This document shows positions 57,497-64,000 of a stretch of 64,000 nucleotides of DNA, one piece after another; within the stretch, counting starts at the first letter, position 1; each line of letters opens with the position of its first letter. The DNA is from Pseudorhodobacter sp. MZDSW-24AT. GTDB taxonomy: Bacteria; Pseudomonadota; Alphaproteobacteria; Rhodobacterales; Rhodobacteraceae. The notes under the pieces were generated by a model. That model was not told where the DNA came from, made no database searches, and saw only the letters and a list, made by a program, of their open reading frames with translations. Location: the NCBI RefSeq assembly GCF_002794355.1, contig NZ_PGOI01000002.1:248001-312000 (forward strand). The letters run 5' to 3'. The position numbers and the translations under genes were made by a program.

Positions 57497-58696
57497 CTAG
57501 CGCGGCAAGGCCGACAGCGCCGCATCCTCCGCCGCCCAAGCACGCAACCCGTCGCGCAAGGCCAGCGCCATGCGGCCCCGCCACTCGGCATCCACCAGCC
57601 GCGCCAGATCCTGCGCCGAAGACATGAAGCCAAGCTCCACCAGAATCGACGGGATGTCGGGCGATTTCAGCACCGAAAACCCCGCCGTCTGGCGCGGGTG
57701 GCGGTGCATCCGCACCCCCGCCCCCAAGATGGCCGCCTCCAGCGCCAAGGCCAGCCGCTCGATCCGTGGTCCGGTTTCGGTGCGCGCCATGTCCATCAGC
57801 ACCGTCGCCACCATGTCATCCTGCGCCGTCAGATCCACCCCCGCCATCAGATCGGCCCGGTCATGCCGCTCGGCAAGCGCCTGCGACGCCGCATCCGACG
57901 CCTCTTCCGACAGCGTGTAAAGCGTGGCCCCCACCGCCTCGCCTTCGGCAATCGCATCGGCGTGCAAGGAGACAAACACATCCGCCGCCGCCGCCCGCGC
58001 GATCGAGATCCGGGTCTCCAGCGGCACAAACACATCTTCGTCCCGCGTCATAATCACCGTAAAGCCGCCATCGCGCAGCAGCACATCCTTCAACTCACGC
58101 GCAAAGGTCAGCATCAGCGCGGCCTCGCTGTGTCCGGCGCGCTCGGCCCCCGGATCAATCCCGCCGTGCCCCGGGTCCAGCACCACCACCACCGGCCCGC
58201 TGCCGCGCGGCGCCCGCGCGGGCAGATCCGCCACCTCCGGCAAGGCCCAGGCCTCGGGCTCGGGCACCGCCGCCGCCGCCGCAAAGGCCGCCGCATCGGC
58301 AGGCTCCAGCCGCAGCCGCACCTTGGCGCCCTGCGCCCCGGTCAGCATCCCCGCCTGTGCCACCAGATGCGGCCCCGCAAGCTCCATCACCAGCCGCGAC
58401 CAGCCCTGCCGCACCACACCGGCCCGCAGACCCGCCACCGCCTCACTGCTGCGCGGCATCCGGTCCAGCCCCGCCCAGTCCACCTCGCGCATGTCCAGCA
58501 CCAGCCGCGGCGGCTGATCCAGCACCCGGACCCGCCACGGCACCGGCTGGCTCAGCATCAGCTCCACCTCCACCCCGCCGCGCCGCTCTTCCACGAAAGA
58601 CCGCTCCGGCACCAGCCGCGCCAGCGCCGACAACTCCTGCGCCGCCGCCATCACGGGCGCCAGCATCAGCCCCAGAACCAGCACCCACCGCATCAT
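57497..58696 (-). CDS. N-acetylmuramoyl-L-alanine amidase
   Basis: A 399-residue periplasmic amidase cutting the stem peptide from muramic acid at division. A signal peptide (MMRWVLVLGLMLAPVMAAA) is followed by an AMIN-like targeting domain (about 25-150), an Ala-rich linker, and a catalytic amidase-3 domain with zinc ligands in DPGHGGIDPGA, the Glu after SEAAL and SLHADA; the C-terminal PSILVELGFMSS supplies the catalytic Glu. Resembles AmiC. The first ATG of a pair, 58696, is used. Its leader holds the dispersed repeat 58713-58747. Confidence 0.93.
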   Translation of the reverse strand: MMRWVLVLGLMLAPVMAAAQELSALARLVPERSFVEERRGGVEVELMLSQPVPWRVRVLDQPPRLVLDMREVDWAGLDRMPRSSEAVAGLRAGVVRQGWSRLVMELAGPHLVAQAGMLTGAQGAKVRLRLEPADAAAFAAAAAVPEPEAWALPEVADLPARAPRGSGPVVVVLDPGHGGIDPGAERAGHSEAALMLTFARELKDVLLRDGGFTVIMTRDEDVFVPLETRISIARAAAADVFVSLHADAIAEGEAVGATLYTLSEEASDAASQALAERHDRADLMAGVDLTAQDDMVATVLMDMARTETGPRIERLALALEAAILGAGVRMHRHPRQTAGFSVLKSPDIPSILVELGFMSSAQDLARLVDAEWRGRMALALRDGLRAWAAEDAALSALPR

Positions 58697-58712
58697 CCCG
58701 CGCCCCTGCCGC

Positions 58713-58747
58713 TCATCTGTTTCCAAATATCCCCGCCGGAGGCGCAC
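58713..58747 (-). repeat. Dispersed GATATTTG repeat upstream of amidase gene
   Basis: On the minus strand it reads CTCCGGCGGGGATATTTG, then GAAACAGATGA, ending 16 nt before the amidase ATG. It combines the CCTCCGGCGGG start seen at 12580 with the ATATTTG...ACAGATGA part seen at 17879 and 41138. Confidence 0.75.
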
Positions 58748-58767
58748 ATCGGCCCCGGGCGTTCCCG

Positions 58768-59916
58768 TCAGACGCCCCGGGACGCCATGAACGCGCGCAA
58801 CCGCGCCAGCCCCTCGACAATATCCGCCTTGCCGCGCGCGTAGGAAAACCGCAAGGTCTGCCGCCCGCGCAGCGGGTCAAAATCCACCCCCGGCGTCACC
58901 GCCACCCCCGCCTCGTGCAGGATCTCGCGCGCGAAGGCCAGCGAATCCGTGGTCAGCTCCGACACATCGGCATAAACGTAAAACGCCCCGTCCGGCGGCG
59001 CCACCTTGGTAAACCCCGCCTGCGGCAAACCCTCCAGCAGCAAGGCCCGGTTGGCGGCATAGGTCGCGCGGTTGGCCTCCAGCTCATCCACACAGTCCAG
59101 CGCCGCCAAGGCCACCACCTGGCTCGCGTGCGGCGGGCAGATGAACATGTTCTGCGCCAGCCGCTCCACCTTGCGCACATGTGCCTCGGGCACCACCATC
59201 CAGCCCACCCGCCAACCGGTCATGCTGAAATATTTTGAGAACGAATTGATCACATAGGCCTCATCCGTGATCTCCAGCGCCGAAACCGCGCGCGCGCCGT
59301 AGTGCAGCCCGTGGTAAATCTCGTCCGACACGAAGGAGATCCCGCGCTCCGCACAATGCGAGATCAGCGCCGACAGCGCCGCATGGTCCAGCATGGTCCC
59401 GGTCGGATTCCCCGGCGAGGCGACGATCAGCCCTGCCATCTCCACCCCCGCCAGATCGGCCGGCACCGGCTGCAAGCGGTTTTCCGCGCGCGTCGGAATG
59501 CCCACCGGCTGCAACGAAAGCGCGCGCAGGATCTGGCGATAGCTCGGATAGCCCGGCTCTCCCAAAGCCACCCGGTCGCCCGCCTCGAACAGCGCGGTGA
59601 AGGCAAGCAGGAACGCCGCCGAAGACCCCGCCGTCACCACCACCCGGTTCGGGTCCAGATCCACCCCGTACCAGCGCTGATAGAGCGCCGCGATCCCCGC
59701 CCGCAACTCCGGCAAGCCCAAGGCCACCGTATAGCCCAAAGATCCCGCCGCCATCGCCTGCCCCAGCGCCGCCCGCGCGGCCTCGGGCGCCGGGGTGCCG
59801 GGCTGACCCACCTCCATATGAATGATCCGCCGACCCGCCGCCTCAAGCTGGCGCGCCTCTTCCATCACATCCATCACAATGAAGGGATCAACCTCACCCC
59901 GACTTGAACTTTTCAT
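58768..59916 (-). CDS. PLP-dependent aminotransferase, class I/II
   Basis: A 382-residue fold-type I aminotransferase. The PLP lysine is in NSFSKYFSMTGWRVGW, the cofactor Asp in FVSDEIYHGLHYG, ASPGNPTGT is the conserved loop and LRFSYARG carries the substrate-carboxylate Arg. It resembles aspartate/alanine-type transaminases; the natural substrate is unknown. ATG at 59916 follows GAGGGGCAGG; the long upstream open frame is not conserved in character. It precedes the amidase on the same strand, but the pairing may be accidental. Confidence 0.9.
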   Translation of the reverse strand: MKSSSRGEVDPFIVMDVMEEARQLEAAGRRIIHMEVGQPGTPAPEAARAALGQAMAAGSLGYTVALGLPELRAGIAALYQRWYGVDLDPNRVVVTAGSSAAFLLAFTALFEAGDRVALGEPGYPSYRQILRALSLQPVGIPTRAENRLQPVPADLAGVEMAGLIVASPGNPTGTMLDHAALSALISHCAERGISFVSDEIYHGLHYGARAVSALEITDEAYVINSFSKYFSMTGWRVGWMVVPEAHVRKVERLAQNMFICPPHASQVVALAALDCVDELEANRATYAANRALLLEGLPQAGFTKVAPPDGAFYVYADVSELTTDSLAFAREILHEAGVAVTPGVDFDPLRGRQTLRFSYARGKADIVEGLARLRAFMASRGV

Positions 59917-60043
59917 GCCTGCCCCTCTATGCTTTGCGCCGAAGTGTCCCGGTTCACGGGGCAAGGTCAAGGCCGACCTGAACCGGCTCAAGTCAAAGAA
60001 ACGCCCACGGCAGTCCGCCGTCGCCCCCCAGCAGAGACGCCCC

Positions 60044-60781
60044 ATGATCCTCAGAACCCTGATCGGCATCACCGCCATGATGATGACCTCCACCGTCGCG
60101 CTCGCCGAGATGACCGAGAGCGAGCGTGAAGCCTTCCGGGCCGAGGTGCGCGCCTTCCTTCTGGAAGAGCCCGAGGTGCTGGTCGAGGCGATGGAAGTCC
60201 TGCAAATGCAGCAGGAACAGGATGCCGTGCAGCGCGATCTGGCCATGCTGCGCGACAATGCCGAGGTGATCTACCGCGACCCGAACTCTTGGGCTGGCGG
60301 CAATCTCGAGGCCGATCTTACAATCGTTGAATTCGTCGATTACCGCTGCGGCTACTGCCGCCGCGCGCATGACGAAGTGGCCGAGCTTGTCGAATCGGAT
60401 GGCAACATCCGCCTTGTGCTCAAGGAATTCCCGATCTTGGGAGAGCAATCCACCATGGCCTCGCAATTCGCCATCGCCGTGCGGCAGTTGCATGGGGATG
60501 ACGCCTATAAATCCGCCCATGATGCGCTGATCACCCTGCGCGGCGATGTCACCCCCGAAACCCTCGCCCGTCTGGCCACCGATCTCGGCCACGATCCGGC
60601 GGCGCTTGCCCAGCAGATGCAAAAGCCCGAAGTGCAGGCCGTCATCGACGCCAACCACGCGCTTGGCGCCATGATGGAGATCAACGGCACCCCCACCTTC
60701 GTCATCGACGAAACCATGGTGCGCGGCTATGTGCCCCTGCAAGGCATGCAGCAGATCGTCGCCGGTCAACGCGAGGGTTGA
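60044..60781 (+). CDS. DsbA-family thiol-disulfide protein
   Basis: A 245-residue exported thioredoxin-fold protein of the DsbA/Com1 class. A signal peptide (residues 1-21) precedes a helical N-terminal region with several Met/Gln; the redox site is C102-GY-C105 (VDYRCGYCRRAHDE) and the cis-Pro loop is NGTPTFVI. It oxidises or isomerises periplasmic disulfides. The ribosome site before 60044 is poor. The 3' end lies in a 22-bp tandem repeat that continues past the stop. Convergent with lpxB and divergent from the aminotransferase. Confidence 0.9.
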   Translation: MILRTLIGITAMMMTSTVALAEMTESEREAFRAEVRAFLLEEPEVLVEAMEVLQMQQEQDAVQRDLAMLRDNAEVIYRDPNSWAGGNLEADLTIVEFVDYRCGYCRRAHDEVAELVESDGNIRLVLKEFPILGEQSTMASQFAIAVRQLHGDDAYKSAHDALITLRGDVTPETLARLATDLGHDPAALAQQMQKPEVQAVIDANHALGAMMEINGTPTFVIDETMVRGYVPLQGMQQIVAGQREG

Positions 60782-60827
60782 CCTTGGTCAACGCGAGGGT
60801 TGACCTTGGTCAACGCGCAGGCTGACC
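60764..60827. repeat. 22-bp tandem repeat, three units
   Basis: Units at 60764-60785, 60786-60807 (identical) and 60808-60827 (diverged, last two bases missing). Each unit contains the inverted arms GGTCAA and TTGACC (CTGACC in unit 3) around an 8-nt loop. The first unit includes the stop of the DsbA-like gene; the rest fill the gap to lpxB. Confidence 0.85.
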
Positions 60828-60834
60828 GCCCGCG

Positions 60835-61980
60835 CTACACCACGCCCCGCGCCGACAAAAAGTCCAGCACCGATTGCGCCGCCCGCAGGCCCGGTGCTGG
60901 CCCACCGCGCCCCAAGCGCTCCATCGTCAGCCGCATCGCCGCATGCTGCGCAGCCGCCCCCGCCTCCAGCACCTGCAACACCGCCGGCACGATCCGATCT
61001 TCCCGGCAGTCAGGCCCGATGAATTCAGGCACCACCCGTGTCTCCGACACCAGATTGACCAGCGTCACCGTGTCAATCAGTGCCGCCCGCCGCATCAGCC
61101 ACAGCGTCAGCGGGTTCATGTCATAGGCAATCACCATCGGGCAATCATTCGCCGCCAGCTCAAGGCTCACCGTGCCCGAGGCCGCAATCGCCACATCGGC
61201 GGCGGCAAAGGCCGCGCGCTTGGTGGCCGCGTCCTGAATGATCTGCGGCGCAATCGCCCAATCGGCGGTCAGCTCCTGCACCAGACCCGACACCCCGCGC
61301 ACCGTGGGCAGCGCCACCCGCGCATCGGGATGCACCGCACGGATCCCCGCCACCACCCGCCCCAGAACCGGGGCCAGCCGCGTCACCTCGCCCTTGCGCG
61401 ACCCCGGCAGCGCCAGAACAAGCGGACCATGGCCGCGCATCCGCTCGGCCTCGGCCGCTGTTGCCAGCGGCTCTGCCACCACCGGATGGCCCACGAAATC
61501 GCAGCTCATTCCGGCGGCGGTCATATAGGGCGGCTCAAAGGGCAGCAGCGCCAGCACATGATCCACCACCCGTGCCATCTTCGCCGCCCGCCCCGGCCGC
61601 CACGCCCAGACCGAAGGCGCCACATAATGGATCACCGGCATCTCGGGCCGCGCCGCCTTCACGATGGCCGCCACCCGCAAGCAGAAATCCGGGCTGTCGA
61701 TCGTCACCATGGCTTGCGCGCCCGAGGCCAGCATCGCCTCCGCCGCCTGCGCGATCCGGCGCTTGAGCGCAAAATACTTGGGCAGCACCTCGACCAGCCC
61801 CATCACCGACAGCTCTTCCATCGGGAACAGGCTTTCCAACCCTTCGGCCTGCATCATCGGCCCGCCGATGCCCGCAAAGCGCACCTCCGCCGACAGCTGC
61901 TTCAGCCCCGCCATCAGCGCAGCCCCCAGCCTGTCGCCCGAAGGCTCGCCCGCAATCAGGAAAAGCGTCAGCGCGCCCAC
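60835..61980 (-). CDS. lpxB: Lipid-A-disaccharide synthase
   Basis: A 381-residue GT19 glycosyltransferase joining UDP-2,3-diacylglucosamine and lipid X to make the lipid A disaccharide at the inner membrane. Motifs are LIAGEPSGDRLGA, VIHYVAPSVWAWRPGRA, LLPFEPPYM, ALPGSRKGEV and SGTVSLELA. The start is a GTG at 61980 that overlaps lpxI by 13 nt; no ribosome site is visible, so translation is probably coupled. Last gene of fabZ-lpxA-lpxI-lpxB. Confidence 0.95.
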   Translation of the reverse strand: MGALTLFLIAGEPSGDRLGAALMAGLKQLSAEVRFAGIGGPMMQAEGLESLFPMEELSVMGLVEVLPKYFALKRRIAQAAEAMLASGAQAMVTIDSPDFCLRVAAIVKAARPEMPVIHYVAPSVWAWRPGRAAKMARVVDHVLALLPFEPPYMTAAGMSCDFVGHPVVAEPLATAAEAERMRGHGPLVLALPGSRKGEVTRLAPVLGRVVAGIRAVHPDARVALPTVRGVSGLVQELTADWAIAPQIIQDAATKRAAFAAADVAIAASGTVSLELAANDCPMVIAYDMNPLTLWLMRRAALIDTVTLVNLVSETRVVPEFIGPDCREDRIVPAVLQVLEAGAAAQHAAMRLTMERLGRGGPAPGLRAAQSVLDFLSARGVV

Positions 61981-62765
61981 AGGAACAGGCCCGCGTCTTG
62001 CGCAGCCGCGATCATCGCGGCACGGTCAAGGCAGATCACGCCCCCCGCCTGCCAGACGATGCCGCCCAACCCCGCCTCGGCCACCCGGGCCACGGTTTCG
62101 GGGCCAAGGGTCGGCAGATCCACCCGCATATCCTGCCCGGGCTTCGGGGCCTTGTAGAAGATCCCGCGCGTGGCCACAGGCCGCAGCCCCGCCGGCAGCG
62201 CCGCCACCCCGCGCAACAGCGCATCGGTGCCGGGCAAAGCCTCGACCCCAAGGCACAGGCCCTGCGCCACCACGCAGCCCTGCCCCACATCCACCGCGCC
62301 CAAAGCCTGCACGATCTGCGCGGCCCGCGCGGCATCGGCCTCATCCTGCGGCGCGGGCGTGCCGCACAGCACACCTGCCCCCGGCACCAAATCCGGCGCA
62401 ATCTCGGCGGTGCCCTGCACCGCAAAGCCCGCCTCTTCAAACAGCCCGATCACCGCGCGCAAGGTGGCATCATCACCTTGGGCCATCGCCGCCATCAAGC
62501 GCGGCACCAATTGCGCCGTGCCTGCATCGAACAGCGCCGGGTCCAGCCTTGGCCGCTGCACCGCGCCCGCAAAAGTCACCGATGTGACCCCCGCATCCTC
62601 CAGCGCGTGAAAGAACGGCACCAGACGCTCCACCCGGAACAGCTGATCCACCGCCAGCCCTTCGGGGTGAAAGCCGTCCAGCGCACAGACCAAAGGCGCC
62701 TCCAGCGCACCCGCCACCGCAGCCGGCAAGCGGCCAGCCCCGGCGATGATCGCAGTCCGGCTCAT
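61968..62765 (-). CDS. lpxI: UDP-2,3-diacylglucosamine pyrophosphatase LpxI
   Basis: A 265-residue DUF1009/LpxI enzyme that hydrolyses UDP-2,3-diacylglucosamine to lipid X, the role LpxH has in enterobacteria. It starts TAIIAGAGRLPAAVAGAL and has FKAPKPGQD-type motif FYKAPKPGQDMRVDLPTLG and EAGLGGIVWQAGG near the end. The ATG overlaps the lpxA stop (ATGA). It is in its usual alphaproteobacterial place between lpxA and lpxB. Confidence 0.94.
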   Translation of the reverse strand: MSRTAIIAGAGRLPAAVAGALEAPLVCALDGFHPEGLAVDQLFRVERLVPFFHALEDAGVTSVTFAGAVQRPRLDPALFDAGTAQLVPRLMAAMAQGDDATLRAVIGLFEEAGFAVQGTAEIAPDLVPGAGVLCGTPAPQDEADAARAAQIVQALGAVDVGQGCVVAQGLCLGVEALPGTDALLRGVAALPAGLRPVATRGIFYKAPKPGQDMRVDLPTLGPETVARVAEAGLGGIVWQAGGVICLDRAAMIAAAQDAGLFLWAR

Positions 62766-63559
62766 TTCGGTGTCAGAAAGCTGCGGTCGCTGGCCGACAG
62801 GATGAAATCGGTCATCTCGCGCACATGCGCGCTTTCCGTCTCATCCGCCAAACGCCGCGCCCGATCAAGGAAAGACCCTTCCCCCTGCGCCAGCATCTGA
62901 TACCCGGCCCGCAGCGCGGTGATCTCGGCCCGCTCCACCCCGCGGCGCTTCAGCCCCACAAGGTTCAGCCCGTCCAGCACGCCGCGCGGCCCTTGCACCA
63001 AGCCATGCGGCAGCACATCATTCGTCACCATGGTGACCGCCCCGATGATCGCGCCGCGCCCCACGCGCACCCATTGATGCACGCCCGACAGGCCCCCCAC
63101 GATGACATCATCGCCAATCTGGCAATGCCCGGCAATCGCCGCCTGATTGGCCAGCACCACCCGGTTGCCCACCACCGCATCATGCCCGACATGGGCGCCG
63201 GTCATCAGCAGGCAATCGTCGCCCACCCGCGTGACGCCGCCACCGCCTTCGGTGCCGGTGTTCAGCGTCGCGCCTTCGCGAATCTTGCACCGCGCGCCCA
63301 CGATCAACCGCGTGCGCTCGCCCTTGAACTTCAGATCCTGCGGCACCTCGCCCACGCAGGCAAAGGAATAGATGACGGTGCCGTCCCCCACCTCGGTCCA
63401 GCCCGTCACCACGCCATGCGGCTTGACCACCACCCCGGCGCCCAAGCGCACCTCGGGTCCGATCACGGCAAAAGGCCCCACCTCGGCCCCGGCCCCGATC
63501 ACGGCCCCGGGTTCGACCACGGCCATCGGATGAATGCGGGCGCTCGGGTCAATGCTCAT
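62762..63559 (-). CDS. lpxA: UDP-N-acetylglucosamine acyltransferase
   Basis: A 265-residue LpxA, the first lipid A enzyme, adding a 3-hydroxyacyl chain to UDP-GlcNAc. It has the left-handed beta helix of hexapeptide repeats (IDPSARIHPMAVVEPGAVIGAG, then many LIVxGx repeats), the catalytic His in AHVGHDAVVGN, and a helical C-terminal domain. The ATG is 3 nt after the fabZ stop. Cytoplasmic trimer. Acyl-chain length cannot be called from sequence alone. Confidence 0.96.
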   Translation of the reverse strand: MSIDPSARIHPMAVVEPGAVIGAGAEVGPFAVIGPEVRLGAGVVVKPHGVVTGWTEVGDGTVIYSFACVGEVPQDLKFKGERTRLIVGARCKIREGATLNTGTEGGGGVTRVGDDCLLMTGAHVGHDAVVGNRVVLANQAAIAGHCQIGDDVIVGGLSGVHQWVRVGRGAIIGAVTMVTNDVLPHGLVQGPRGVLDGLNLVGLKRRGVERAEITALRAGYQMLAQGEGSFLDRARRLADETESAHVREMTDFILSASDRSFLTPK

Positions 63560-63562
63560 GCG

Positions 63563-64000
63563 TCAGGCCTTTTTCGGCACGTCGAACATCGCGGTGAACT
63601 CGGCCTCGCAGGCCAGCTCGTCGCCCACCATGGCGCGGCCTTCAAACTTCCACACCCGGCCGCCGCCGCGAAGGGCGCGCACATGCAGCTCCAGCACATC
63701 GCCCGGCACCACCTTGCGGCGGAATTTCACAGCATCAACGCCCATGAAAAACACATTCGCATTCTTGTCGACCAGATCCATCGACAAGCCTACCAGAATC
63801 CCGCTGGTTTGCGCCATGGCTTCGATGATCATCACACCCGGAAAAATCGGCGTGCCGGGAAAATGCCCCGTAAACTGCGGCTCGTTCATCGTCACGCATT
63901 TGATGCCGACGCAACTCTTGTTGATATGGATATCCACCACCTTGTCGACGAGCAGGAACGGATAGCGATGCGGCAGGATTCGCTGGATCAAGGCGATGTC
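63563..64000 (-). CDS. fabZ: 3-hydroxyacyl-ACP dehydratase FabZ, 5' end outside window
   Basis: The last 145 codons of FabZ, which dehydrates 3-hydroxyacyl-ACP in fatty-acid elongation and competes with LpxA for substrate. The active-site His is in [12 protein letters not shown] and Glu in EAMAQTSG. The frame stays open through the right edge ([17 protein letters not shown]), and the codon at 63991 is TTG (Leu inside the protein), so the real start lies beyond position 64000. lpxD is probably the next gene. First visible gene of the lipid A operon. Confidence 0.95.
   Translation of the reverse strand, partial: DIALIQRILPHRYPFLLVDKVVDIHINKSCVGIKCVTMNEPQFTGHFPGTPIFPGVMIIEAMAQTSGILVGLSMDLVDKNANVFFMGVDAVKFRRKVVPGDVLELHVRALRGGGRVWKFEGRAMVGDELACEAEFTAMFDVPKKA

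Noticed and set aside
54683..58843. A 1386-codon open frame on the plus strand
   Set aside because: It runs antisense to prfB, mrcA and the amidase, all of which have intact catalytic motifs. Its product is His/Arg/Gln/Pro-rich without domains, as expected from reading GC-rich genes backwards.
60764..60827. Possible CRISPR-like repeats
   Set aside because: The 22-bp units are directly adjacent with no spacers, and no cas gene is near.
63563..63991. FabZ as a complete 142-aa protein starting at 63991
   Set aside because: The codon at 63991 is TTG in the middle of the conserved [16 protein letters not shown] segment, and the frame is open to the window edge, so the gene is truncated by the window.

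Overview
The window comes from a GC-rich alphaproteobacterium, most likely of the order Rhodobacterales (Rhodobacter/Paracoccus-like). The evidence is protein-level: an rpmF-plsX-fabH-ihfA-MerR-tRNA-Pro block, two proteins with the VPLPA-CTERM sorting tail, an ornithine-lipid acyltransferase, the long two-domain dCTP deaminase, LpxI rather than LpxH, and CceR-like operators in front of GAPDH genes. It is chromosomal core sequence. I found no transposase, integrase, phage gene, CRISPR array or rRNA. There is one tRNA gene.

Layout. 1-6.6 kb: tail of a PotB/PotC-type ABC permease pair, a small unknown gene, a MocR regulator divergent from a DUF1127 gene, rplM-rpsI, olsB, msrB and bamE. 6.8-12.6 kb: DUF177-rpmF-plsX-fabH-ihfA-MerR, then tRNA-Pro(GGG) and dcd. 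12.7-23.9 kb: a complete leftward glycogen operon glgP-glgB-glgC-glgA-glgX-pgm, preceded by a perfect 20-bp LacI-type palindrome. 24.4-31.3 kb: an NsrR-like Rrf2 regulator with an upstream FNR-like box, a DUF808 membrane protein, two tandem GAPDH paralogues (each with a TTAGCGC-type operator) separated by a 47-residue membrane-protein gene, a CPA1 antiporter with a cyclic-nucleotide-binding-like tail, and a small DUF1127-like gene. 31.3-42.6 kb: coaD, a CBS-pair protein, a LysR regulator divergent from mmsA, two VPLPA-CTERM secreted proteins, uvrA, an MFS transporter and lpdA. 42.7-53.5 kb: DUF924, a second MFS transporter, queA, a giant AsmA/YhdP-like protein, bcp-DUF455, an M23 peptidase-bactofilin pair and a DUF2189 membrane protein. 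53.6-64 kb: prfB, the class A penicillin-binding protein mrcA, an N-acetylmuramoyl-L-alanine amidase, an aminotransferase, a DsbA-like protein, and the lipid A operon fabZ-lpxA-lpxI-lpxB, whose fabZ is cut by the window edge.

Themes. Central carbon storage and flux (glg operon, pgm, two gap genes, lpdA, mmsA) and envelope construction (bamE, olsB, YhdP-like, M23/bactofilin, mrcA, amidase, lpx genes, plsX/fabH) account for most genes. The most interesting signals are non-coding. They are the MocR promoter with three TTGTATC boxes, the operators on glg, gap and mmsA, and a dispersed repeat family that sits 10-16 nt in front of start codons inside operons or forms a bidirectional terminator. I did not find a clearly novel multi-gene system.
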